NCBI GenBank assembly: GCA_020633325.1
Contig: JACKDX010000001.1
Location: 186,001 to 250,000 of the forward strand
DNA from: Myxococcales bacterium
GTDB taxonomy: Bacteria > Myxococcota_A > Polyangia > Polyangiales > GCA-016699535
Length of the DNA: 64,000 bases
Reading direction: 5' to 3'
Below, in pieces: positions 1 to 7,119 of this stretch. The translations under genes and the position numbers were made by a program. The number at the start of each line of letters is the position of its first letter. Position 1 is the stretch's first letter. The notes under the pieces are model-generated. The model had not been told where the DNA came from, ran no database searches, and saw only the letters and a program-made list of their open reading frames with translations.

Positions 1-131
1 ACGTCGCAGCAGGCTTTCGTAAAACGGGCTTACTTGCCCATGGCATCGTTCACAATGGCGAACGCAAGGACGCCATCCTTTGGACCCGGAAGCTCGCCAT
101 TCCAGGTGAGGAAGACAAGTTCGAGAACTGA
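1..131 (+). CDS. C-terminal end of a protein, probably GNAT-type acetyltransferase (5' truncated by window edge)
   Basis: Only the last 42 codons are inside the window, in the frame that ends at TGA 129-131. The readable tail contains GFRKTGLLAHGIVHNGERKD followed by a short strand and a polar end. That pattern (GF.. .G.L ... ..NG...D) is what the last strands of GNAT N-acetyltransferases look like, so an acyl-CoA-dependent transferase is the best guess. The catalytic and CoA-binding parts lie outside the window, so the family cannot be confirmed. The gene stops 5 bases before the FmdB-type gene and may share its transcript. Confidence 0.5.
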   Translation, partial: VAAGFRKTGLLAHGIVHNGERKDAILWTRKLAIPGEEDKFEN

Positions 132-136
132 CGCGA

Positions 137-466
137 ATGCCAACGTACGAATACCTTTGTGATGCGTGCGGTCAGAAATTCGAGATCGAGCAACGGATCA
201 CGGAAGCCCCCATTAAAAAATGCATTCACTGCGCCAAGGCCAAAGCGCGGCGCTTGATCACCCAAGGAAATTTTATCCTAAAAGGCGGCGGCTGGTACTC
301 GGACTTGTACAGTTCCTCTTCCGCCCCAAAGCCGAAGAAGGGCTCCGAGGCGCCTTCGGGCAAAGACGTCACTCCCGAGGCGAGCACCGCTGAGCCATCG
401 ATCAAGAAAGCGCCCAAGGATAAGTCCGCCGCCACGTCTAAGGATAAGCCCGCCAAAAAGCCGTAG
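137..466 (+). CDS. FmdB-family zinc-ribbon protein
   Basis: A 109-residue protein starting MPTYEYLC, the typical start of the FmdB/CxxC_CxxC_SSSS family. Two CxxC pairs (C8/C11 and C29/C32) would bind one zinc ion in the first 35 residues. After the GGGWYSDLYSSS segment the protein becomes a Lys/Pro/Ser/Ala-rich, probably disordered tail of about 55 residues, a common feature of the family. FmdB proteins are described as putative regulators but no firm biochemical role is established. It starts 5 bases after the preceding stop codon, so it is probably co-transcribed with the truncated upstream gene. Confidence 0.85.
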   Translation: MPTYEYLCDACGQKFEIEQRITEAPIKKCIHCAKAKARRLITQGNFILKGGGWYSDLYSSSSAPKPKKGSEAPSGKDVTPEASTAEPSIKKAPKDKSAATSKDKPAKKP

Positions 467-486
467 CCACGCTGAGCCTTGGAACA

Positions 487-858
487 TCAGCTTTTCGATG
501 CGCGCGCTTCCTCTGCAAGTGCCTCGTATTGGCACTTGATGTCATCAAGGTCTTTATTCGAGAGCTCTTCCAGATCCAAAAGAGAATTTTTGGCGGATTT
601 GCTCGCGCGGATTAACTCATCAAGCTTGAGATGCACGGCTTCGCTGTCCCGATTTTGGGTGTTTTGGATAAGAAAGACCATCAAGAACGTTACAATCGTG
701 GTCGCGGTGTTGATGACCAGCTGCCAGGTGTCCCCAAAACCAAACAAAGGACCACTGAGAGCCCAAAGAAGCACGGCGGTAAACGCCACGCCAAAGCTCG
801 CAGGGTGCCCCATGGCCCGCGATGCGGCTTTTGCAACCCTGGTAAAGATGTCACGCAT
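487..858 (-). CDS. Small membrane protein of the low-affinity iron permease family
   Basis: A 123-residue protein with two predicted membrane segments (about residues 18-35 and 45-62), then a charged, coiled-coil-prone tail rich in Glu, Lys and Leu. The FLIQNTQNRDSEAVHLKLDE segment right after the second helix is the hallmark of the PF04120 family, named low-affinity iron permease from a yeast relative. Bacterial members are short and their transport role is unproven, so iron transport should not be assumed. It converges with the FmdB-type gene; the two stops are about 20 bases apart. Upstream lies a stretch of more than 400 bases without a protein gene. Confidence 0.8.
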   Translation of the reverse strand: MRDIFTRVAKAASRAMGHPASFGVAFTAVLLWALSGPLFGFGDTWQLVINTATTIVTFLMVFLIQNTQNRDSEAVHLKLDELIRASKSAKNSLLDLEELSNKDLDDIKCQYEALAEEARASKS

Positions 859-937
859 GAGCGCTAGTATATCTATGAAACCTTCCCGTCCAAGGGGGAA
901 ATGCCCGTAATGGGGTACTCGGCAGCCCGGCTCGGGG

Positions 938-1093
938 CCCTCTTGTCCCGTTCGGGGATGATGCCGGCAGCGTGTGGCCTATGCCGTGCCTGGGCGGGAC
1001 TAGACCTGTGGCCCAGTTCCCGGAGGCGCCTTGACCTCAGAGCCTAGTTTCGATCCTAGGTGAGGACACGTGTTCCCACCGGTAGGGAGAGGG
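938..1093 (+). ncRNA. Candidate structured RNA (6S-like size and shape, family unproven)
   Basis: This lies within 859-1305, where I see no convincing protein gene. Nested complementary blocks can be read by eye: CCCTCT 938-943 with AGAGGG 1088-1093, TGCCGG 962-967 with CCGGTA 1079-1084, and CGTGT 971-975 with ACACG 1066-1070. Inside these sit two hairpins: CTGGGC 990-995 with GCCCAG 1011-1016, and CCTCA/CCTAG 1035-1047 with CTAGG/TGAGG 1056-1065. The last hairpin stacks directly on the CGTGT/ACACG helix. An elongated molecule of about 160-200 nucleotides closed by long-range helices fits 6S RNA, but I do not recognise the diagnostic bases. The strand is assumed, because the helices alone do not fix it. 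Confidence 0.35.
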
Positions 1094-1305
1094 GGGCAGT
1101 TTGACCACACTGCGGTCTCACTTGCGCGGCACCCAAGGACCACGGGATACGGAACCGCTCCACAGGCTAACTTGCGCTAATTGTTTTGAAATCATATGGT
1201 TTGCGCCATCGTTTGATTGGCGACGGAAATGGGATCGATATTTGCTTACATGTATAAGGTGGGGATAAGAGTCATCGGGGGAAGGCACACGGACGTACCT
1301 TGCAA

Positions 1306-1995
1306 ATGAACGCATTCACGACTAAGTCTCTGGCTGTGACCAACGCGATCAAGGGCCCCGTAGCGGCGATGTTCCTGCTGCTTGCCTCTTCCACCGCGGT
1401 CGCTCAGGGTACAAGCATGATCGACCTTGAGAGCGCGCGCGAGCAGCTGCGCTACGAACCCAAGGTCGCTGAAGTGGTGCGCAAGTGTCTCGAGTACTTC
1501 CGCGTGAGCCCGGAGAATTTCGATGACATGAGGCGTGCGGCACGTCAGCGCGCCGCGCTTCCTCTTCTTGCAGGCGGCTACCGCTTTGACGTGGACGACT
1601 TCGCCCGAAAGGAACAGCAGCAAATCACAGCCCCTCGCCGCAACGAGGAGGACACCCAGAGGCAGGCCCATGCATTTACCATTGGTGCCGTCTGGGACTT
1701 ACGCGAGCTCGTATTCAATCCGGCTGAAGTCCAAGTTTACGGCATCATCGGCGTGCAGCGCGACCTTTTGCTTGAGGCGACCAGGACCTACTATTTGCGT
1801 CGGCAGCTACTGTTACGCCTTTTGTTGCGACCCCCTGAAGATGAGGTGGCGCGCGAAGCACTCAATCTTCGTATCGATGAGTTTACGGCGCTCCTCGACG
1901 TCTTGACCGGTGGCTGGTTTACACGCACCACTGAGGTACGATCGCGGAAAACGAAAATGCAAGGCGCCGCCGCCCCAAGTAGCCAAGCACGCTAA
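1306..1995 (+). CDS. Uncharacterised exported protein
   Basis: A 229-residue protein of unknown family. Residues 1 to about 34 look like a Sec signal peptide (basic start, then AAMFLLLASSTAVAQG with an Ala-x-Ala-type cleavage region), so it probably acts in the periplasm. The mature part is rich in Arg, Leu and Glu and mostly helical, with no Cys-based or catalytic motif that I recognise. I prefer ATG 1306; an in-frame TTG at 1300 is an alternative. It ends 19 bases before the PhnW-type aminotransferase on the same strand, so the two may form an operon, but nothing in the sequence ties it to phosphonate chemistry. Confidence 0.7.
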   Translation: MNAFTTKSLAVTNAIKGPVAAMFLLLASSTAVAQGTSMIDLESAREQLRYEPKVAEVVRKCLEYFRVSPENFDDMRRAARQRAALPLLAGGYRFDVDDFARKEQQQITAPRRNEEDTQRQAHAFTIGAVWDLRELVFNPAEVQVYGIIGVQRDLLLEATRTYYLRRQLLLRLLLRPPEDEVAREALNLRIDEFTALLDVLTGGWFTRTTEVRSRKTKMQGAAAPSSQAR

Positions 1996-2014
1996 CGGCT
2001 GCTCTGAGATTGGC

Positions 2015-3124
2015 ATGAAGCAGTATTGGTTACTCAACCCAGGTCCCGTTAATACGACGGCTACGGTGAAACAAGCCGCACTCGCTGCAGATCTCTGTCA
2101 TCGTGAACCGGAGTACAGCGCCCTCATGACCGAGGTGCGCCATAAGCTTTTGGAAGCCACCGGCATTGGCACCAAGGGCTATCAGACGGCCCTCATTGCG
2201 GGATCTGGCACCGCGGCGCTCGAGCTGTCCATCGCTTCCATTGTGCGGCCTCAACGCAAGCTTCTCGTGCTCAACAATGGCGTCTATGGAGCACGACTCC
2301 TAAAAATGGCCCAAGCGCATGGCATCGATTGTAGAGATATCACCTCTCCCTGGCATCAGCCCCCCAGCGTCGATGCCGTCGAGCACGTCCTCAGGGAAGA
2401 CGCCTCGGTTGATGCCGTTGCCTTGGTGCACCATGAAACCACTACGGGGCTCTTAAATCCCGTCGAGGCCATTGGAAGGCTTGCGAGGCGCTACGACAAA
2501 GTGTTTTTTCTCGATTCTGTCTCTGGGCTCGGGGGAGAGACTTTGGACATAGACGGATGGGGCGTGGATTTGGTAGCTGCGACCGCCAACAAATGCTTGC
2601 ACGGGCTTCCCGGCGTTGCGTTCGTACTCGCCTCTGATCGGGGGCGTGCGCATGTCGCTGAGGTGCCGCCGCGCTCGGTTTACTTCGATTTACGCAATTA
2701 TCTCGAGCAACAAGAGGCAGGAGCTGTGCCATTTACGCCATGCATCTCGGGCACATACACGCTTCTTCAGGCGCTCGACGAGCTTGAGGCTGAAGGGGGA
2801 ATCTCTCAGCGCATTGCTACGTACAGAGAGCGCTCAAGCTTGATCCGCCGTGAGTTTCAGGCACTGGGGCTAAGTCTGTATCTTGATGAAGCGTTGCTCT
2901 CAAATAGCATTACAACCTTTAAGCTGCCCAAAGGGCTCAGTTATGTATCGCTCCATGAGCGGCTCAAGCAGGAGGGGTTTGTCATTTACGCTGGACAGGG
3001 CAAGCTCGAGCATGAAGTATTCCGCATCGCTAACATGGGTCATGTGCCCATGGAGATCTATGTCAAGCTCGTAGATGCTTTACGCCACGTGTTACGCGAT
3101 ATCCAAAGCGTTGCCACCATATAG
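2015..3124 (+). CDS. phnW: 2-aminoethylphosphonate:pyruvate aminotransferase-type enzyme (PhnW/AepT family)
   Basis: A 369-residue class V, PLP-dependent aminotransferase, close to the usual PhnW length of about 370. It opens with LLNPGPVNTTATVKQA and has the DSVSGLGG segment, then the PLP-lysine region ANKCLHGLPGVAF, all characteristic of 2-aminoethylphosphonate transaminases. PhnW/AepT enzymes interconvert phosphonoacetaldehyde and 2-aminoethylphosphonate; beside a PEP mutase the biosynthetic direction is likely. ATG 2015 was chosen because it begins the conserved N-terminus; the frame is open further upstream. The gene is convergent with the CDP-alcohol phosphotransferase and their 3' ends overlap by 67 bases. 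An activity on phosphonopyruvate, giving phosphonoalanine, cannot be excluded because no phosphonopyruvate decarboxylase is present here. Confidence 0.88.
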   Translation: MKQYWLLNPGPVNTTATVKQAALAADLCHREPEYSALMTEVRHKLLEATGIGTKGYQTALIAGSGTAALELSIASIVRPQRKLLVLNNGVYGARLLKMAQAHGIDCRDITSPWHQPPSVDAVEHVLREDASVDAVALVHHETTTGLLNPVEAIGRLARRYDKVFFLDSVSGLGGETLDIDGWGVDLVAATANKCLHGLPGVAFVLASDRGRAHVAEVPPRSVYFDLRNYLEQQEAGAVPFTPCISGTYTLLQALDELEAEGGISQRIATYRERSSLIRREFQALGLSLYLDEALLSNSITTFKLPKGLSYVSLHERLKQEGFVIYAGQGKLEHEVFRIANMGHVPMEIYVKLVDALRHVLRDIQSVATI

Positions 3125-3870
3125 AGATTGGCAATGACTACGGCAAACACCCAATAGCCAAGGTAGGCACGAGGCCATGCTCCTATGCATAAGGCCGCTA
3201 TCATCATGAGAAAATGATGGTGGGTGGGACCGACCCACTGCACACGTCGAAAACATAAATATCCCCCTGGGCAGCTCGAGCCCGTGGAGCGCTGCATCCA
3301 ACGGACGTAGCTCACCAAAAGCGCGTAGCTCACCCTATCAAAAGCGTTCTTGGGTTCACTGGCGAAAGAGCCCAAGGTGTTATCGATAGAGCCCCGTTTG
3401 AGCCGCTGCTTGAGGTTGTCGACGACAGCGCTGTGCCACATAAAACTCGCGCCCGCAGGAAGAAAGATCACCAGCCACTCGAAGGTCTTAGGCGTGTAGC
3501 CGAAGACTGAGATGCCGCTGCGGCCGAGGTGCACGACCATGCCAATGAGCACGCTAAATGCCGTCACTCCGTCTGCCAAGCCGTCAAAGATGCGGCCCCG
3601 CCAGTCCCCGCCTCCGTAACGACGCGCAAGCTCGCCATCGACGCAATCAAAGACCATCGCGAAGAAAAACAAACATCCGCCCAAGACGGGCCAGGGAAGC
3701 GGCGCTGCGTAGAACACGCCCGTGATGACGCCGAGGGCAGCCGTAAATAACGTCACTTGGTTGGCGGTGATGCCTCGAGGCCCGAGCCTTCGCGCGATCC
3801 AGCGGCCCAGGGGGCGACAGATGGCGGCATCCAACACCTCATCACGCACCGGCGCTTTCAGTCCGCGCAT
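3058..3870 (-). CDS. CDP-alcohol phosphatidyltransferase, likely phosphonolipid head-group transferase
   Basis: A 270-residue integral membrane protein with the complete family signature DG-x2-AR-x8-G-x3-D-x3-D (DGELAR ... G ... D ... D, about residues 75-96), followed by several hydrophobic helices. The family transfers a CMP-activated phospho-alcohol head group onto a lipid acceptor such as diacylglycerol. Its start overlaps the end of the preceding nucleotidyltransferase gene by 13 bases, so translation is probably coupled. Given the PEP mutase and aminotransferase nearby, the likely substrate is CMP-2-aminoethylphosphonate or a related CMP-phosphonate, yielding a phosphonolipid by a Kennedy-like route. 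That substrate is inferred from context. Its last 67 bases overlap phnW tail to tail. Confidence 0.85.
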   Translation of the reverse strand: MRGLKAPVRDEVLDAAICRPLGRWIARRLGPRGITANQVTLFTAALGVITGVFYAAPLPWPVLGGCLFFFAMVFDCVDGELARRYGGGDWRGRIFDGLADGVTAFSVLIGMVVHLGRSGISVFGYTPKTFEWLVIFLPAGASFMWHSAVVDNLKQRLKRGSIDNTLGSFASEPKNAFDRVSYALLVSYVRWMQRSTGSSCPGGYLCFRRVQWVGPTHHHFLMMIAALCIGAWPRAYLGYWVFAVVIANLYMVATLWISRNTWRKASTSLT

Positions 3871-4610
3871 GCGGCTTCCTTTTCCAGGGCCGGCGCAATC
3901 ACCTCGCGCGCTCGAGTTAAGTCCTCTTCAAAGTCAATTTCCGTCCACGAGAAATCGTCGGCGCGCTCAACGCCCACATGAACCACTTGGAAAAAGCGGT
4001 TAATCGCCGCTTCGTATTCGCTGTCTTTGCCGAACCCGACTTCAGTATCGTCGATGACCGTACGCAATAACGGCACATCGTGACGACAGACCTTGAAGAA
4101 ACCGACAGATTCTCCAATAAGATCATATGACTGAGAGGGATCCAATCTGCGCGCGATGGCTATGGCACGTCCTTTAGAGACGCCAATCATCATCTCTTCG
4201 CCGGTCTCAGAGGAGCGCGTATCGACCAACGCGCAATTGGGATAGCTGCTATCGCGAAGACGCATGAATAGACCGGGACCATAGTATACATCGGCATCCA
4301 TAAAAATGAGATCGTCGTCTCGAAGGGCACCTAGCGCGGACTTAAGCGAAAGCAAAGAGCCATGCCTGTAATCGGGGTTAAATACCCAGTCGATGGGGCG
4401 TGCAAAGGGAAGCTCTAGGACAGCCTTGCGCAGCATCTCAGATTGATGCCCCGTCACTATGGTGATGTGATCGATGCCTGCATGCTGATACGTACGGAGG
4501 TGCCTCTCAAGAAGCGATTCTTCAGCCACTTTTAACAAACACTTGGGAAGCGTTTCGGTGTAAGGAGCCAGGCGTTTTCCCATGCCGGCCGCCAATAAGA
4601 CGACCTGCAT
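3858..4610 (-). CDS. Stand-alone nucleotidyltransferase, likely phosphonate/choline-type cytidylyltransferase (PntC/LicC-like)
   Basis: A 250-residue sugar-nucleotidyltransferase-fold protein. It starts MQVVLLAAGMGKRLAPYTET followed by LPK, an intact LxAAGxGxRL...PK nucleotide-binding signature. Downstream are NPDYRHGSLLSLKSAL and IFMDADVYYG, which match the NPxYxxxNxxxSLxxA and DxDxxY patterns of LicC-type and PntC-type cytidylyltransferases. The probable reaction is CTP plus a phosphonate or phospho-alcohol giving a CMP-linked head group for the membrane transferase encoded next. The start at 4610 shares one base with the upstream stop codon (TGATG), indicating translational coupling. A 19-residue upstream extension is open but would lie inside the previous gene. 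Confidence 0.82.
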   Translation of the reverse strand: MQVVLLAAGMGKRLAPYTETLPKCLLKVAEESLLERHLRTYQHAGIDHITIVTGHQSEMLRKAVLELPFARPIDWVFNPDYRHGSLLSLKSALGALRDDDLIFMDADVYYGPGLFMRLRDSSYPNCALVDTRSSETGEEMMIGVSKGRAIAIARRLDPSQSYDLIGESVGFFKVCRHDVPLLRTVIDDTEVGFGKDSEYEAAINRFFQVVHVGVERADDFSWTEIDFEEDLTRAREVIAPALEKEAACAD

Positions 4611-6265
4611 CAGCGCAATGAGGCCCAGACGCGTTTGTAATCGTCGAAGCTCCCGATCTCTGTCCATCCTTTATAGATATCGACCGCATGAACATCGCCG
4701 CCCTGATCCACGATGTCCTGTAAGACATCTGTGAGTTTGGCATCCTGAACACGCTCGGCTTCGTGATAGGGTTTTGCTGCGGGTTTCTTTAGCGCCGAAT
4801 GCCAAGACTCTCTGAATATGCGGCAACCATGTTCGGTAAGCATCATCATGCCTACAAACTCTCCACTAGCCTTGTCCGGCTGAATCGAGGTGCCAATTTG
4901 CGTCACGCGACTCGGTGCATCAGAAGTGAAAAATCGGTCCGTAGCCTTATCCGCCCTGGGTACATCCAAGCTGACCAAGTCACGCTTACTATGGTCGGAT
5001 CGCTCTGTGACCGACCTATCCACTGCGATGGTAATATCAGAGGGTGAGCGCAGTAATTTCTCCAAAACGCTGCGCTCAAAGAGCACATCTCCATAAAGCA
5101 CTACCACGCGTTTGCTTAGCTCCTTGTCGGCCTTGAAAAGACTGACGGCCTCGCCCGTGTCTTTATAGTCATCATTGTCGTAGGTGCGAATATTTGGGAC
5201 ATCAATGCGATCTTTAAGATAACCCCGCACCACCACAATATCTTTAATGCTACAGCTATTGAGGACCTCGATCTGTCGCTCTAAAAGCGTCTTTCCGCGG
5301 ATATCCAACATGGCACGGGGCCGATCCTCGATGAGCGTGCCCAGCTCAGCTTCATAGCCGGCATCCAAAATGACTGCAGTGATCGCGGCGCCATCTGCAG
5401 GCAAGTATGCCTTCTCCTCCGCCTTCATGGTGGAGACGCCTATGATTTCATAGACGTCGGTAAGCGGAACGACCATATCATCGACGGATCCGGTCGAACC
5501 CGCTTTACGCATGGTGCTCAGCGTGTGTCGCATCGCTTTGATGGAGCTTCTGATGGCATGATTCGCACAAATAATGAGCTTAAAGCCTGCCTCGTGAAGT
5601 TGGGCCACGGTTGCAGTCTTGTAGGTAGTCGGCACGCAGACCAACGGTGTGTCGCGATCCCATTGCTTGGCAAAGCTTAGAATCTCGTCGGGTGTCTCGG
5701 ACTTGGAGTGAATCAGCACCATGTCGGCGCCCGCATCCGCATAACTGCGCGCACGCTTGAGCGACTCATCCATGCCCCATCCAGCGATCAACGCTTCTGT
5801 ACGCGCAATCACCGCGAAATCTGATGAGCGTCGCGTATCAAGAATGGCGCGGATCTTACCCGCGTGTTCTTCGATCGTGGCAAGTTCCCGCTTGACGCCC
5901 GCGTAGAAAGAACAGCGCTTAGGAAAACTGTTATCTTCGATGCAAACGGCCGCCACTCCGGCCGCTTCGTACTGCCGGACCATGTGAATCACGTTGATAG
6001 CGTTTCCGTAGCCGTTGTCGCAGTCAGCAATCACTGGGATATCCGTGGCTTCCACCATTTGGCGGGCATATCCGAGGTTGTCAGCCATGGTGAGAATATT
6101 GGCGTCGGGAATGCCGTAGCTTGCGGAGATCTCAAAACCGCTGGCCCAAACCCCGTCGTAGCCTGCCTCTTTGACCAGTTTGGCCGATAGGCCACTATGG
6201 GCGCCCGCGATGACGATTGGTCCGGACGCTTTGAGTAACTGACGAAGCTTCGTTGCACCTTGCAT
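4610..6265 (-). CDS. pepM: Phosphoenolpyruvate mutase fused to a nucleotidyltransferase-like domain
   Basis: A 551-residue two-domain protein. Residues 1 to about 295 are an isocitrate-lyase/PEP-mutase-type barrel: WASGFEISASYGIPD holds the D54 equivalent of the catalytic Asp, DCDNGYG (D81, D83) is the metal site, and the gating loop is EDNSFPKRCSF. PEP mutase isomerises PEP to phosphonopyruvate, the entry step of nearly all phosphonates. The loop differs from the consensus EDKxFPKxNS: Cys118 replaces the important Asn, and Asn112 replaces Lys. Residues about 315-551 are a nucleotidyltransferase fold whose first motif (DAGYEAELGTL ... RPR) lacks the usual Arg and Lys. Start 6265 has AGGTGG eight bases upstream; a 19-residue longer frame exists. 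First gene of a coupled three-gene operon. Confidence 0.85.
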   Translation of the reverse strand: MQGATKLRQLLKASGPIVIAGAHSGLSAKLVKEAGYDGVWASGFEISASYGIPDANILTMADNLGYARQMVEATDIPVIADCDNGYGNAINVIHMVRQYEAAGVAAVCIEDNSFPKRCSFYAGVKRELATIEEHAGKIRAILDTRRSSDFAVIARTEALIAGWGMDESLKRARSYADAGADMVLIHSKSETPDEILSFAKQWDRDTPLVCVPTTYKTATVAQLHEAGFKLIICANHAIRSSIKAMRHTLSTMRKAGSTGSVDDMVVPLTDVYEIIGVSTMKAEEKAYLPADGAAITAVILDAGYEAELGTLIEDRPRAMLDIRGKTLLERQIEVLNSCSIKDIVVVRGYLKDRIDVPNIRTYDNDDYKDTGEAVSLFKADKELSKRVVVLYGDVLFERSVLEKLLRSPSDITIAVDRSVTERSDHSKRDLVSLDVPRADKATDRFFTSDAPSRVTQIGTSIQPDKASGEFVGMMMLTEHGCRIFRESWHSALKKPAAKPYHEAERVQDAKLTDVLQDIVDQGGDVHAVDIYKGWTEIGSFDDYKRVWASLR

Positions 6266-6313
6266 ACTACCACCTAGATTAGGCCGGCTGGCCGGCCGAA
6301 GTTGAGCCAAGGA

Positions 6314-6343
6314 GGATGACACACCTTTTCGGCGACGTCATCC
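6314..6343 (-). promoter_or_regulatory. Inverted repeat between the RiPP cluster and pepM, with a -10-like hexamer upstream
   Basis: GGATGAC (6314-6320) and GTCATCC (6337-6343) form a perfect 7-base dyad with a 16-base spacer in the 101-base gap between the DUF2063 gene and pepM. A TATAAT hexamer reads on the minus strand at 6357-6362, but no good -35 box lies at the right distance. A second dyad, GGCCGG-CTGG-CCGGCC, follows at about 6282-6297. The first repeat could be a weak terminator for the upstream cluster or an operator for the phosphonate operon. There is no U-run, so intrinsic termination is uncertain. Confidence 0.3.
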
Positions 6344-6366
6344 GAATTTGTAACCCATTATAATTA

Positions 6367-7119
6367 CTAAAGAGTTTTCACCGCACCCGCTATCAAGCCG
6401 CTTTCAATGAAGCCCGGCAGCCGCTCGCACAACCCTGTCACGCGCCCAGCTGATAGAGGCAGCTTCTGTGTTTTAAACGCATGCTCGATGCCTTCTTTGG
6501 CAGACCAGTCAGGATGCGCCAGCCACACTTCGATCACTTCTCGCTCGAGCGGGTCTAAAGCCACCGTCTCGACCTTTTGCGTGCGTGCATTCCGAAACAC
6601 TCCCAACACCCACTGGCATGCGCCATAGCAAGAAGCCTCATCCAGATGATGTACGGCGTGACCGACTTCTAAGACGCGAAGCGTAGGATTGACATAGGCG
6701 GGACGATCGAAAGCAAAGTCTGCTGTCGCTTTTGGAAGGCCAGCTTTTTGATCCGCCACAGACCAACACGTCGCCTCGTAACGTAAAAGGTCGCGCGCCA
6801 CGCGCGGCACATCCGCCGCGTCTTTCCATTGTATCTCGAGGTGTTCGGCAAACTCTACTACAACGTCTCGAATGTATCGGCTGACCGGGCCGGTCTCATG
6901 GAGATACCGCGCCATGTGCTCAGAGAATACCGCGGGCCCCAGCACTCGCTCCGTCCTCGGCAGGCCTCGGCGAATCATGTCACATAGTCTATGACGTACC
7001 ATGGCGCGATAAAGCGCCCACGATGACAGGGAAGCAGCGGGCGCATCAGCATGCTCTATGTCTGGATGTTTGGTAAGACATAGCTCGGCAATTCGCTTCT
7101 GTTGTGAGTCCAAGCTCAT
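6367..7119 (-). CDS. bufC: DUF2063 partner protein of an MNIO RiPP enzyme (BufC/HvfC type)
   Basis: A 250-residue protein that overlaps the MNIO gene by four bases (ATGA). Its N-terminal half (QQKRIAELCL ... ALYRAMVRHRLCDMIRRGLPRTERVLG) matches the putative DNA-binding-like domain of DUF2063, and the region around FSEHMARYLHETGP is the part that usually contacts the precursor and the MNIO enzyme. In bufferin and Hvf-type clusters this protein works with the DUF692 enzyme to modify cysteines of a small exported peptide. Length and gene order (precursor, B, C) are typical. It probably acts in the cytoplasm as the precursor-recognition partner; despite the domain name, DNA binding is not indicated. 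Confidence 0.85.
   Translation of the reverse strand: MSLDSQQKRIAELCLTKHPDIEHADAPAASLSSWALYRAMVRHRLCDMIRRGLPRTERVLGPAVFSEHMARYLHETGPVSRYIRDVVVEFAEHLEIQWKDAADVPRVARDLLRYEATCWSVADQKAGLPKATADFAFDRPAYVNPTLRVLEVGHAVHHLDEASCYGACQWVLGVFRNARTQKVETVALDPLEREVIEVWLAHPDWSAKEGIEHAFKTQKLPLSAGRVTGLCERLPGFIESGLIAGAVKTL

Noticed and set aside
479..910. Long open frame on the + strand opposite the iron-permease-like gene
   Set aside because: It overlaps a gene with a clear family match on the other strand and its own translation is Ser/Arg-rich with no motif; it is a shadow.
947..956. CCCGTTCGGG as a tight hairpin
   Set aside because: The loop would be only two bases; it may form a smaller loop with three pairs, but it is not needed for the main fold.
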